A stretch of DNA of 64,000 nucleotides, from NCBI GenBank assembly GCA_014925825.1, contig JACGCK010000019.1, positions 1-64,000 on the forward strand, given 5' to 3'. Below the pieces are notes generated by a model. The model saw nothing but the letters and a program-made list of their open reading frames with translations. It was not told where the DNA came from and did not search any database. This document shows, in pieces, positions 12,727 through 24,601 of the stretch (positions are counted from its first letter, which is position 1; each line of letters begins with the position of its first letter). Position numbers and translations under genes: made by a program. This DNA comes from Pholiota molesta (lineage: Eukaryota > Basidiomycota > Agaricomycetes > Agaricales > Strophariaceae).

Positions 12727-15177
12727 ATGGGCCGTTCTGACAAGGAGACTCTCGAGACTGTTGCTGTTGAGGGTCATTCAACAACGGAAGCTCATTCAGC
12801 TGCTACAAGTACGCTCGGACCAAGTCAAACGAATGTAGTGGAATCGGAATTCAAGCGCGATTCCCGGTTTTGGATGATCTTCGTGGCGTTGTGTTGCTGC
12901 ACCCTGCTGTCGGCGCTGGATTTGGTAGGCGGTTATTCCAAATGGATATTGGTGTTTCAGGGGTAATGACTGACTGAATCGTCTCCTCGACTGGGGCACA
13001 TAACAGGGAGGAATCGGTACTGCAGGGCCAACAATCGTACATCAGCTCAATGGCAGCGATTTCACATGGGTTGCGTCTGCCTATGCCCTCTCCGCGTCGA
13101 TGTTCATTCCGCTCAGCGGTAACCTCGCCCAAATCTTCGGTCGTAGGCCAATCGTGCTTGGAGGAATTGTGACGTTTGCCGTCGGATCGGCAGTATGCGG
13201 TTCTGCGAGAACGCTGATAGTTCTGATCATCGGAAGAGGTGAGTCGTACGCAGACCTCTGAGAAACACACAACATACTGATCGAATATAACCTACTCGTT
13301 CGTCTTTCATCTCCAAAGCCATTCAGGGTGTAGGCGCCGGCACGATTCAAGCTCTTTCATCAATTATCATCACAGATTTAGTTCCTCTGCGTGAAAGAGG
13401 CGTTTACGCCGGTATCACAGGAGTGTACGTCTCCGAACTCCGGTACTCTATTGGTCCAATGATATTGACGTTATTTGTAGGATTTGGACGACAGGCTCTG
13501 CCATTGGACCCTTTTTAGCTGGTGGGCTGTCGGAAAAGGCGACGTGGAGATGGTTATTTTGTGAGTGAGGGGTGGTTATGGTGTCATCGAGCTAGTTTTT
13601 ATCCTGGGTTGTAGACATCAATCTCCCGCTATGTGGGCTCGCTTTCTTCGCTGTCGCGGTATTCCTACGTCTGAAGAGACCAGAAGGGAAGTTCCAGGAT
13701 AAGATATTCAAGGTCGATTGGCTGTGAGTGCATTCCCATTCGATATTTCTATATCATCAGGCGCTGATGGGCTCGGTGTTCAGAGGGAATTTGTTCATAA
13801 TGACATCGACCTGCTCAGTAATGCTCGCGTTGACCTGGGGTGGCATCCGCTTCTCTTGGAGCTCGGCGAACATATTAGTTCCACTTATTCTTGGAATAGT
13901 CGGACTCGGTTGTACGGTCTATTATGAGTCGCGGTGGCCAGAACATCCTGTGGTGAGGTTGTATACATTTCAAAATGTTGCTTTTCTGATGGCGACTTGC
14001 GAGTAGATCCCACTCATGGTTCTCTCAAATAGGACCAGTATTTCGGGGTTGGTATATGACGTTGTTTCCCTCTTTTCACAGCCCTGACACTTGGTTTAGA
14101 TATATTGCGACCTTCGTTCAAGGAATGGTGACCCTTGGAATCGCATGTGAGTGGTCACGATAACTGTGCCCCTCTGTTTTAATCTTACACGAACCATTAG
14201 TCTATTTGTTAGCACCACCAATTTGTGTATCATCCTCTTCCCATACTAATTAGCAACAATATTACAGGCCAACCTGGTTCCAATCGGTCAAGCTCTCAAG
14301 TCCTATCACATCCGGCGTCTTGTTCCTTCCTCTAGCCGCGACTATCTCTCCCTCGGCAATCCTCCAAGGAACCATCGTATCTAAAACTGGATACTACCGC
14401 CCCGTTGTAAGCGTGCCTTTCGCTTACCTTCAACCATCAACGTTAACGACGATGATCTCTCGCTAGAATTTCGTCGGCTGGTCGCTAGTTATTCTGGGAT
14501 CCGGTCTCTTAATCTCGCTGCAGCTGGGGACGTCTGTGGGGCTGGTGGTTCTGTATCAGCTTCTCTTGGGACTCGGGATTGGGTTCTTGTACTCCACGAC
14601 GGTATGTCATGTTGCTGGTTCTTCGGCCTTGCTTCTGACTACGTGGATAATGTCAAGTTCCCTGTGCTCGCGCCGCTCCCGCTGTCCGCAAATGGCCCAG
14701 CTGTGGCGTTTGTGGTTTTCCTGCGCCAGTTCTCACAGGTACGATCTCCGTGTGCACTTATCCTACGGTAGACCTTTCTAACAATGTATTGCAATACAGG
14801 CCTGGGGCGTCTCAGTCGGTGGGACTATCCTCCAAAACGCGCTGATACGAAAACTCCCTGAGAGCGCCATCCTAGGGCACGAGAAAGCCCTCACTACCGG
14901 CCAGCAGCTCGCCTACGCGATCATCCCGCTCATCGCGACGCTCCCGCAGCCCCTGCAGCGCGAAGTGCGCTTGGCGTTCCTGGAGAGCTTCAGGGAGGTG
15001 TGGATCGCGTTCGGGGCTTGCGCGGCGGTCGGGCTGGGCAGCTGGTGCGCTATGAGGGTTTATCCGCTGAAGAAAGCGGTGGATGGGAAGTGGGGGATTG
15101 ATCGGTCGAGGAAAGAAGCTGAGACGAGGATAGAGGGTGTGCGAGATACGGATACGGAGAAGCAGGTGAACTCGTAG
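12727..15177 (+). CDS. MFS drug:H+ antiporter (DHA2-like)
   Basis: A plasma-membrane exporter of toxins or drugs, with 14 TM segments expected. ATG 12727 opens a hydrophilic tail, then FWMIFVALCCCTLLSALDL (TM1). Motif A-type GNLAQIFGRRP follows TM2. TM5 has WTTGSAIGPFLAGGLSEKA, matching antiporter motif C (GxxxGPxxGG). Then come LTWGGIRFSWSSANILVPL, TSGVLFLPLAATISPSAI, GLGIGFLYSTT and VVFLRQFSQAWGVSVGGTIL, ending PLKKAVDGKWGIDRS and stop at 15177. About ten short introns splice in frame where checked, for example around 14077-14112 and 14206-14270. It has a close inverted paralogue at 26.9-29.5 kb. The substrate is unknown; a role exporting the local pathway product is inference. Confidence 0.88.
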
Positions 15178-16728
15178 GTTGGGAAGCGCGCGCTCGTCGG
15201 GTGCATCAGTTTCACGCTTCGCATTGACGATGGAGAATTAATGAATGCCGAAGAGCTGTATCATTAGCATAGCCATAGCCAATTTCTTGATATCCTTAAT
15301 CTTAGTAAGAGACGTTGATACCAACAAGCCGTATCCCACAAAACTTCGTATCCACGAGGTCTACGTCAACGTTACATGATTTCCATGCTGTAGAGATGCG
15401 TTGTATTTTTGGCAATACACGAAGATTGACACTTGAAGACCAAAGGCGCAAATCACGCTGGGCGCTCTAAAAGCGATCCCATGGGAGAGCTGTTCCACGT
15501 TCGGCGAACTCCTGAACGTTGGTAAGACAGTATTGTTCATCAATACATCAGCTTCGAAGCTTGACCACTATCTAAGCTTTGAAAGCTGACGTTCAGATGT
15601 ATTCGGTATCGTGTGCGCGCAGGTGCGCGTGGATATAAAGCGCCTTTAAATCGGTTTTCTGGAATATTTACGAGGTTAATTCGATCGTGAAAGAGCGCCC
15701 TCATCCAGAATCACTAACTGAGCCTTGCCCAACCGGTAATCATTTGAATACACTAAAGCAAGCAGAGTGGATTTGAAACATAGTTCCCAATCTTTTGCGC
15801 TTCATGAGAATTCTGAACTGTATAAGTTGTCAATGTTAACAGTTCTGAGAAATCGCAACTATATCAGATATATCATGTGGCACAGGTCTCCACTTGCTTC
15901 CACGGACATACTTCTTCGATGCAGCCCGGAACAATAACTTGTCTGGAATTTATCTATTCAGTCCTATTGCATCCTCCCCATTCTATATTGTATCCGTCGA
16001 TACTTGGAGGTGTCTGGCCTCTGTCCCATGTAAATCTGAGGTGCTATTCATACTCGGGGTATAAGCAAATGTAACTCTGATCCTATCTACTGCATCTCAT
16101 TCAATATCTAGATATCGATCGACGATGGAAGCCCATTCTTGGACACTCATCTTCCGTTTTCGAGCTCGCTGTTGTACGTGAAATAATATATATTTGGTCT
16201 GTATTTTGCTTTGGTCAGCAGTATATTAGGTGTCTGGTAACCTGCAATCATCACCAAAGGACGCTTTCGACGTACAAGCCCGGTCGATAAGTGGAAACGG
16301 GAGTGGAATTTCGCCATAATCATACTGTAACTTAATTCGAGTAGCCGTGTCAGCGTGTGGTAGTGGGAGTTCTATTTATAGATCACCCATTCGAGTTACT
16401 TACCCTATTTGCACAATACTATCCATTATCTCCGAGCTACACGTCGCCCCCGCGCCAGTTTTGTATCTCAGCATGCAGTACAAATGACAGTTGAAATCAT
16501 GATTGCGAGCCAGGGCAAGGGGCGCGATTTAATTTGAAGTGATAATTTCCCCTCCCTTATCGAGAGTGTGCTATGAAGTATAGCATACAGAAGGTGATTA
16601 TCGCTTCACACGGAGATTAAAGGGCGACAAGTGAGGACTGGGAGCAGTATGTATATATATCTCACCCTGAGCAAAGTCCGTCTCCAGACTCCACCAAGCC
16701 TCAAGGCGAACGACTGCTCCTCTTCACA
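15178..16728. other. Intergenic, no gene recognised
   Basis: A 1.55-kb stretch with only short, motif-free frames on both strands. It presumably contains the promoter of the seven-TM gene. Confidence 0.45.
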
Positions 16729-18050
16729 ATGGCGCCCAGCTTCCCTATCACGGAGGCAGAACTCACCGGCTCTTTCAGCGAGTCCGTCCTGTGGGGATTC
16801 CACATCATCACCCTCGGGTTCTGCATGCAGGCGCTTCTGAGGAGCAAGAACCAGTGGAAGAAGTCCAGAGATGTCAATTGGGCCATGGTGGCCGTCTCGT
16901 TGGCGCTGTTCGTAAACGCGAGCTTCGATGTGCTCCTCGGCTTCTACCATACGCTGCTGGCCTTCGTATTTTTCCAAGGAGAGGGAGGTGCCACCGGGGC
17001 GTATACAGACATCTCCGAGTGGATCAATATTGCTCGGGTACGTGCACATTATTGTTCGCTTAGATCGTAGCATGCATATTCCATAATGCTAATCTACATC
17101 TTCCTAGACTGTTACCGTAGTTGTTCAGACTATAATTGGGGATGCAGTCCTGGTATAAACTTCGCTTTCATCGTCCTTATCGCATGTTCCTCATAGCCGT
17201 CGATATGTAGATCTACCGATGCTGGGTTGTATACCAGCGGTCCTTCCTGGTCGTCGCCGTATCTTTCCTCCTCTGGCTCACTTTGACGGCATCAGGCATC
17301 TGGATCACCTTCCTTGAAGCCACGCTAAAATCGAGGGTGCTTATCAGCGCTAAACAGCTCTCGCCCGCGATCACCCTCTTCTGGGCGGTCACTATCACTC
17401 TGAATATCATCACCACAGGTGAGCCATTCAGGCTGTTTGATGGGATCCTATACTCAAACCCCATTTCTAACGTTTTCTCTCTCTCTTTCTTCGCAAGGGT
17501 TGCTGGTATACCGTATCTGGAGGGTCGACAGTTCCGGAAGGAAGTACCTCATGAGCAACGGCACAGGAAAGTCGGCGCAAGGCAGGCTGAGGAACATCAT
17601 GCGCATCATCATCGAGTCCGGCCTGATGTACTCCGCCATCGCGCTGCTGACGTTCGCTACCATCATCGTCGGGAGCAACGCCGTCTACGTGACGTCAGAT
17701 ATGGTATCCGTCCCAATTTACGAAGCGTTCGCCTTCCATTCCGCTGACGTTCCCTTGCCTGTGATCTCTTTACTTAGGAGGTGCAGATCGTGGGTATTGC
17801 CTTCGACCTCATCCTCGTGCGTACCGCGAATATCTACTCGGGCTCTGATGGCACCACGATCGACCCGAGTCGCGGGACGGCGCAGAGCATGCCGCTGCAG
17901 ATCGTGTCCCCCATCCGGGGTACAAGGACCATGGGCACGAAGACCGAGATATACGTATCGAGTTCTGTCACGAAGGAAGGGACGGAGTCTATCAAAGGGA
18001 TGGAGGAGAGTGAGACCGAGAGTAATTACGTGGTTGACTTGCCTAGATAG
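16729..18050 (+). CDS. Fungal seven-TM membrane protein, unknown function
   Basis: A polytopic membrane protein from ATG 16729. Hydrophobic stretches are SVLWGFHIITLGFCMQAL, WAMVAVSLALFVNASFDVLL, the exon TVTVVVQTIIGDAVL, SFLVVAVSFLLWLTLTASG, ITLFWAVTITLNIITTG, SGLMYSAIALLTFATIIVG and the QIVGIAFDLILVR segment. Five exons join in frame through introns near 17040-17107, 17154-17210, 17418-17499 and 17704-17777. The C-tail is hydrophilic and ends NYVVDLPR. This layout (Ser-rich cytosolic tail, ESGLMY before TM6, NAVY loop) is a lineage-expanded Agaricomycete seven-TM family, often suspected to be receptors. I know no demonstrated role. It is not a Ste3-type pheromone receptor by any motif I see. 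Confidence 0.75.
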
Positions 18051-18370
18051 CGAGGTTTTCGTCGGTTCAGTGTTTTCGGGAAGAGATTCAATATCTGTAT
18101 GTAAATTATTGCATGTACATACCTACCTACCTATATTTTTAAATAACCCCCGAGTTAATCCCAATCCTGCGTCAAGCGCATGTAGTTTATCTGTACGGCC
18201 AATGTTCAGCAGACATCAAATAAATAAAATAGTCATCAAGTAAATACTGAACTCACACTGGTACTGCAGCTTCATCACGCGCACCGCGAGCACAGCGGGA
18301 CTCGTCTTATACTTCACATTAATTTTGTTAGCATGAACACTATTCAATTCAAGAACGTCAGAAATTGACC

Positions 18371-19097
18371 TTATACTGTAGTCATATACACAGCGAAGGT
18401 GCCCAGCCAACCAAGACCACTAATGACTATCCGCGGGTAATGCAGCATTTTCCATTTCTTCAACAGTCTTTCCGCCTCATCCGCCTGAGTTTTCGTCAAG
18501 GGTGCTGGCGGAACGGAATTACTGGACGCCGTTCGTCCACTGGTGATTTTGTTGTGTATAGCTACAAGGCGGTTATTTGTGGATTTCACTTGTGCGATAG
18601 CCACGCATCGATGATTCTGTACATGTAAGGACGAGGAAGGAACTTACTGAAAGAAAAGGTATAGATCCCGTTGGATAGTAGCAACACGGAAAGGAATAAT
18701 AGATAGTTCTTGATCTCTGGTGAATAAATGGTCTTTGGTATCTGGAGCGCTGCTGCCATGACCGCTAGGGAGGACGCTGCCCCAGATATACCAAAATGAA
18801 CCTATCATTGGCGAACAACAGAGAATTCTATGACATCACGGGCTATGTGGTAGAACAATATGAGCTCACTGCACCACGACCGAACGCCCAATTCCAAACC
18901 TCAACAGACTTGCTTGTGTCCAATCCCAATTTCCTTCGTTCGTTCGGATTCACCGGGATGGCTATGGCCCCGATGGAGTGCGCAGCGAGGCTGCCCCAGA
19001 ATGAGTACGAGATGAGCCCGAAACCCAGGCTGAGGAGGATGGCATATGGCGAGGCGGTACTTCTGGAGAGGAATAGTGCGAGTGGGTTGGAGGACAT
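18371..19097 (-). CDS. DUF1772 (anthrone-oxygenase-like) small membrane protein
   Basis: From ATG 19097: MSSNPLALFLSRSTASPYAI, then SLAAHSIGAIAIPVNPNERR and WNWAFGRGA. An intron (GTGAGC..GATAG) joins GRGA to VHFGISGAASSLAVM. The next exon is hydrophobic (NYLLFLSVLLLSNGIYTFSF). An intron starting GTAAGT then leads to MKSTNNRLVAIHNK, and the C-terminus is DEAERLLKKWKMLHYPRIV before the stop at 18371. The PTN..RL-like segment and the W..LH..R C-terminal helix are DUF1772 hallmarks. Some members act as anthrone oxygenases in polyketide clusters; most are uncharacterised. No polyketide synthase is in the window, so an oxygenase role is only a possibility. Confidence 0.68.
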
Positions 19098-19212
19098 GAT
19101 GGTCTGCAGTCAATCTGTAGTCCTGCTGAGTGTCGGGAATTCGACTTGATTGGACAAGCCCACACGGCCATGTGACTTCAAATGCCTGGCGCCTGAAGCG
19201 TGTCTCCGTTGT

Positions 19213-19458
19213 TTCCTCCCTCCACATTCCCAATCGCCACGCGTCTTGCAACGGCTTCGCAATGGCATCGTGTCCTCGACGGGATGCTGCCCGCAGTGCT
19301 ATATCGAGACTAGATGGCTCTGCATTCGCATCCGCCCGCCCATTCTCCACCAGCAGCTTTACGATTGCCTCGCGTCCTTCATATGATGTTGCGTAAAGTG
19401 CGTTGCTGTGCCCTCCTCCCTGGAACGCCGACGAGCGGAGCAACGTCAACAGGTACAT
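19213..19458 (-). pseudogene. Ankyrin-repeat fragment
   Basis: Eighty-odd codons read GGGHSNALYATSYEGREA, IVKLLVENG.ADANA and LDIALRAASRRGHDAIAK, two degenerate ankyrin repeats of the kind that end fungal NACHT/STAND proteins. No NTPase domain or intact start lies upstream, and downstream the frame runs antisense-free into the DUF1772 gene. It is best read as a remnant of a larger ankyrin gene. Confidence 0.5.
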
Positions 19459-20284
19459 AGAAAGCGGGTCAGTGAGCGGCGCGTAGGAGATCGGCGGCGC
19501 CGGAGGCTGCGGGATGCAGCAGGGCTGTCAAAGGGTTAGGAGGGATGCGGAGATCGATGAAAAGATGGAGCCTCTTGGATGGGCCAGGGCGCATTCACAT
19601 CGTCGGAGTCACAGGTTGGATCCTCCCGTATGAGGTGTCAGACAGATCGTCGTCGACGTTGCCACTGTCCGCATTCGAGTCGTCTTCATCGGACGTGTCT
19701 TCGTCGTCGCTCATACTCATGTTGAAGACGAAGAGGGTGCGGGCGAAGTCGGGGCTATAAGCTTTGGAGGACGCGTAGCCCAGTGAAAAAGGCGGGGCTC
19801 CAGTCGCCAGCTCTGCCGAGACGCGCGTCAATGGCCCGACGCTGGGCACTGATCACCACCGCCCGTCCACATCCACCAGTATGACAGGCGAGTTCTACCC
19901 TCCACGACCGACTTGAGCTCACGCCTGAGCTCGTCGGTTATTCCTCGCCTTTCTTCGACTTACTGTTCCAATTTTTTATCCTCAAGAATCTGAACGACAT
20001 ACCGCCCGTGCGTAACTACCAACAACCACTGCCACTGCCATCGCCATCCCGTTAACACAACCTTCCGACATCCATCCACGGCGTCTATTTTTCACCACAC
20101 TGTCACACCCGACGAGCACGTCCGCCCCCAGGATCTTCCGCGCTCGCATTCCCGTCCACGGAACGTTCATCGCCCGTCGTCGATCGCTTCCTAAATCCTA
20201 TCCCCACCCTTAATCCTAGCTCTTACAGGTGAAAATCAATGACGCCGCTTCGGCCATCCAAATGTACCTCCAGAAGTCGTTCGC

Positions 20285-21028
20285 GAAGCTAAAGGGCAAA
20301 CAATTCGTAAGTTTCCTTTTCACTGTAGCGTCCCTTTCCACTAAGCCGTTCCACAAGCAGCCTTGGTATCGCTACTTCGACCTCACACCCCTGAAATTGA
20401 CGAGCTCCTGGGACTTCCGAGCGCGGGTCGCCTTGCCCATCGCCTTGTTCACAGCTCCCCCAAGCCCCAGTATGTATCTTTCATCCATTCGTCGTTATTC
20501 GTATCCTGACAATTCCGAATAGACTCCAAGCGCAAATCACGCGCTCACAGCTCCGCAGCGATCTGTCTATTGTCCCAGATTTCCGTTGGGACGAGAAGGT
20601 CCATGGCACAGCGGAAACGTTCCTTATTCTGGTGGAAGACGGCGATGGAGCAGGTATTCCGTTCCACGACACCTGCGCCCTGCGCCAACCTTTCGCTGAG
20701 GATGAATACGACGTCTCGCTCAAGGACCATATGTTCAAACCCGTCCCCCCTCCCCGCAAATTACTACATCTCCATCATTTTCGATCGCTGGCTGTACGCG
20801 GAGACTCATCTGCCGATTTTCGTTCAAGCACCTCATTCTGCCTCAGAATTTCCCCCAAGCCTACACCTCTCCTCGATCTTCGACCGCTTCCACTTTCGGC
20901 TTTGCGCTACAAAAGAGTTCGAGGCGATACACGCAAACGCTCAGGCTCTCCATACTTTGGATGACTTTATTGGTGCTCCTACCGGAAATGGAATGGGAAG
21001 ACGATCCTGCACCAGCCACCTTCCTACC
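20285..21028 (+). pseudogene. Fragment of U5 snRNP helicase Brr2 (Sec63 to second cassette)
   Basis: Brr2 unwinds U4/U6 during spliceosome activation. Here only about 240 residues remain, spread over all three frames. The order is KLKGKQF, a retained GTAAGT..AG intron, PWYRYFDLTP, IDELLGLPSAGRLAHRLVH, IVPDFRWDEKVHGTAETFLI, CALRQPFAEDEYDVSL, NYYISIIFDRWLYAETHLPI, FKHLILPQNFP, PTPLLDLRPLPLSALR, KEFEAI and LDDFIGAPTGNG. I count at least five frame changes. The Walker A of the second cassette (normally GAPTGSGKT) has become GAPTGNGMG. The intron shows a genomic, not cDNA-derived, copy. The functional gene must lie elsewhere. Confidence 0.8.
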
Positions 21029-21582
21029 TAATACTTCGTCCTCCATATTTCGTTATGATCAACTCAAGCCAAGTAACTAGCCAATTGCGGACTCTACTTT
21101 ATCGTTTCAATCAATCGATACTGTTCCTCGACCTTCCGCCGATTGATGGGTTGTTTACCCCTACATCCATGTTCACCTGCTAAAGAAGGTCTTCGCCGCT
21201 GTCAGGATGTAGTTGCCGCGCTTATTATATGGGAAATCCGCCAGATGGTGGACGTGAGGTACATCGCTTTGATAAAGATGGCTTCACTTCACTGATTTAG
21301 ATAAATAAGCGCCCGAAAACAAACCCCAGATTTCGGTTAGCATATACCAAAACCGATAAAGTTTCGTTCGCAAATGATGAGACAGATATTCATTCCACAT
21401 GATCGATACCGTGGCGACAATGTGGCTCTTCAGAAGACGAACCCAATCGTAATCAACGTGACACACGAGCGATCCTATCTTCATCGATGGATCGTGGCAT
21501 GCTTAACTAAACGTCCCATATACTAGGCTCCTGACAAGGAGCAATGTTATAAAGCCGCATGTCGAACTCTTTGTGATCGCAC
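21029..21582. other. Intergenic, nothing recognised
   Basis: Between the Brr2 remnant and the PARP-like gene. A 66-codon minus-strand frame (21284-21484) has no recognisable motif. Confidence 0.45.
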
Positions 21583-22625
21583 ATGGCTAGCGATATCTGT
21601 CTGGTTTGCAGGGGTGCTCCAAAGCGACCCGACCACCAGTTTTGCTCGCGGAACTGCACCCAAGCAGCTGCTAGCAAGGCTCCTGAGCTCATGAGAGTCC
21701 CTAAAGGACAAGTCCTGCACGACAATGGTACGCTTTGTTCATGTCCTTCATTCCCAATGCCTGTCAAAGCGATTTTGAGTTTCTCGCTAGTCACGAAGCT
21801 CTGGGCCGACAAATGGCATGATTCGACGCATCCATGTCCCCCTATAGCGAAGATTTATCTCATTACGTGGACTGCTGATATGAGAGCGTCCTTCGACAAT
21901 TATCGGTATCTCGGTCTCTCCCGCTACTTATTGCTGCATGCTTACATCCGTCGCAGCGATGAAGTTGCAAGAAAGAGAAACACCCCTGCTGACAAGCACA
22001 AGGAGATCAAATGTTTCCGCTCCGAACGGCGTGCGTGCCACCTAGGCGACTCTGAATTTCGAAGTCCTTGTGCACCAACCCGAGCTGCCGCCTTTGTGCT
22101 GTCATCAAGACCGGTTTCAGAGTGAGCTTAGAATTCCAGCGCCAGCAGGTGGCCAGAGGAGCAAAGTAGGTCCCCTATTGCGCGTCGGCTTCAGCACCTC
22201 CTGCAGCTATGTTGAATGTTATAGCAACGGCGTCCCTTTCGGTGGAGGCATTTATATGAACGCGGGTCCCAACGAGTGCATATCCGTATTCAATCGTCTT
22301 CAATTTATGTAGCGTTTCGTTCACGAGCGATTTACACAGGGCATTGGAGTACGCGAAGGACCACCGGAATGGTTCTGAATACCATGCTGTCCTTGTGACC
22401 AGAACTGTCCTCGGAAATATGCAGACTCTGTCTGTGGAGGATCATGGTCGAATGTCGCCCGACAGGGGATATGACTCGGTAGGTGTCTCCCTTTTGGCAG
22501 TACCAGTTATGATAACCGCTTATCAGGTGAAAGGGAGGGCTGACGGAGGAGGGTCTCTGGAGTACGTAGTGTATGATGAAAATGCTGTGCGTCCAGCCTA
22601 CCTCATTATGGTCCGGGCACATTAG
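21583..22625 (+). pseudogene. PARP-like ADP-ribosyltransferase-fold protein, decayed
   Basis: Fungal PARP-like protein: an N-terminal CxxC..FCSRNC zinc-knuckle segment (ICLVCRGAPKRPDHQFCSRN), then LWADKWHDS..CPPIAKIYLI and NYRDEVARKRN across an intron (21906-21956). Next come RRACHLGDS, CTNPSCRLCAVIKTGF, PFGGGIYMNAGPNE, EYHAVLVTRTVLGN, GYDS and SLEYVVYDENAVRPAYLIM. Introns at about 22170-22211 and 22278-22338 splice cleanly. Two defects stand out. A one-base frame change lies between RRACHLGDS and CTNPSC near 22060, where no sensible intron fits. The family motif FHGT before RRACHLGD reads FRSE, so the conserved His is lost. The GxGIY segment and C-terminal half are well preserved, so decay is recent. 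Confidence 0.62.
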
Positions 22626-23228
22626 CTCTGTCCAGTCGAATGCCTGATCCAGGAAGCTGAAGTTATTGATCATCGACGTTAAGTGCGTTGAGCGAAGAAT
22701 AATATTTGGAGACAGCTTGTCATATCGTACAAGACTATATAGGCAAGCGAAGAGGTATTTCAACAGCCATGGAAGCCACTGAGTGCCCATCTGGGCATGC
22801 CGTAAGTACAACCTGTTGTATAACATTCAGCGCGAGGTGCAGAGGCCAACTTCAAAGAATTTTCTGTTTTAAACTGCGCTTCCGGCATGTCCCGAGGCAC
22901 ATCATTGGCGTCGTCACTGCTCTAAGCAATCTTGCACAACTTCCCAACTGAACGATTTGAACCATTGTCGATATTTGTGCCAGAATCGGTAAAGTCTGAT
23001 GCTTTTCCATACTAAACCCCTATTGATATACGGCAACGATAACGTTCATGTTTATAGACTTTGTGCATGTCTGGTTGAAGTGGCCGCGTGACCAGGCCCT
23101 CTCCACGGCCTACGGTTGAAGGTGTCATCGGGAAGCAGGATGGTACCATGATGAGCTCACATAAACTTAAAGACACCATTTGAAGGCCCCGAGCCTCATC
23201 GGCGATTCTGTCCTTTTCGCTATCAACC
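22626..23228. other. Intergenic, nothing recognised
   Basis: Probable promoter of the TauD-type gene. Short frames on both strands lack motifs. Confidence 0.45.
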
Positions 23229-24601
23229 ATGACATCTGTTGTAAACCCTGCAACGATCACAAACAGTTCGAATCCCCAAACATGGTCTTGGAAGCAGCCG
23301 GATATCACATATCATCCTGATCACCAAAAGTGGGAAGAACGCACGGCAAAGAGGCTTGCGGAAAGTGCTTCACTTCCTCGTACCCCACTGCCTGAAGGAT
23401 TTCCGACGAAGCTGTCCTCTCCTCTAGTTTGGGAGGGCAAAGACTGGAAAGGCGAGGAACAATGGGTATACGAACTCACGCCTACCCATTTGGACGAGAT
23501 CAGTGCGGCGGTGAAACATTTCCACGGTATGTGGCATCGTTCGCTTTGGATTAGCCATCTAAATCGATATATAGGCTTGGGTCTTCACTTTGGTCACATT
23601 TCTCCCGAAACGTTTCCATTGCCTACTCTTGGGCCCATTTTGCGAGATCTGGCTCGCGAATTGCATCACGGACGAGGATTTTTTGTCTTGCGCACTATTC
23701 CGGTCGACTCCTACTCCAGGGGAGATAACATTCTTATCTACGCTGGGGTGTCTTCGTACGTAGGAGAGACCCGTGGGTTACAAGACAAGAATGGCGGTGT
23801 TCTCTCGCATATCAAGGATCTTTCCCAGCTGTACTCGAAAGGCGCCATCGGTGGGCCAGCTTACACGACCGACAAGCAAGTTTTCCATACAGATCAAGGC
23901 GCGGATATCGTATCGCTTTTCGCTCTCGAAATCGCAGCGGAAGGGGGCGTATCTCGGATAAGCAGCAGTTGGAGAGTATATAACGACTTGGCGGAAAATC
24001 GCCCCGATCTCGTACAGGTATTGGCGCAACCTTGGATCGTCGATGAGTTCGTTCTTCCTTTCTTATTGATCATTGGTTGGGGCTGATGTTATCGCGTAGA
24101 TTCGGTCGGGACCCTCCTTTCAGTGAACGTCCACTTCTGCACTACGTCGACTCAAAAATTATCATCCAGTATGCCAGGCGGTACTTCACCGGATTCCAAG
24201 GTCTGCCCCGCTCAGCAAATATCGCCCCAATCACGGAAGCCCAGGCAGAAGCACTCGACGCGCTTCACTTCCTCGCGGAAAAATATTCTCTGGGACTCAA
24301 CTTCCAGAAGGGCGATATCCAGTATATCAATAACCTCAGCATTTTCCATGCGAGAGACGGCTTCAAGGATAGTCCGCAGAAAGCGTAGGTTATGTCCGAG
24401 CTTTGTTTAATGGCCTGGCAACTGATGAGATACTTTTTTAGTCGCCACTTGCTCCGTCTGTGGCAAAGAAACGAGGAACTGGCTTGGAAGCTGCCGGATT
24501 CGCTTCAACCTCTTTGGGCACGCACGTTCGCTGCAGTTCCAAAAGACCAGACCTTCGCACTAGACCCTGTGATTAGAACTGATGTTCGAGGGAAAAACTA
24601 A
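23229..24601 (+). CDS. TauD/TfdA-type Fe(II)/2-oxoglutarate dioxygenase
   Basis: A non-heme iron oxygenase that couples substrate hydroxylation to 2-oxoglutarate decarboxylation. ATG 23229 opens MTSVVNPATITNSSNPQTW. An intron (GTATGT..TATAG near 23527) joins AVKHFHG to LGLHFGHISPETFPLP. Then follow LHHGRGFFVLRTIP, the iron motif FHTDQGADIVSLF (HxD), VYNDLAENRPDLVQ, an intron of about 60 bp, SERPLLHY and NNLSIFHARDGFKD (distal iron His). After the last intron, RHLLRLW supplies the Arg for 2-oxoglutarate. Stop at 24601. The ~400-residue length fits the clavaminate-synthase-like group common in Agaricomycetes. All catalytic residues are present. The substrate is unknown; it could serve sulfonate/amino-acid use or the nearby secondary metabolism. 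Confidence 0.87.

Noticed and set aside
19595..19849. Acidic 84-codon minus-strand frame (SDDEDTSDEDDSN)
   Set aside because: Low-complexity acidic run without a conserved context. It lies in the degraded region and could be part of a lost gene, but evidence is too thin.
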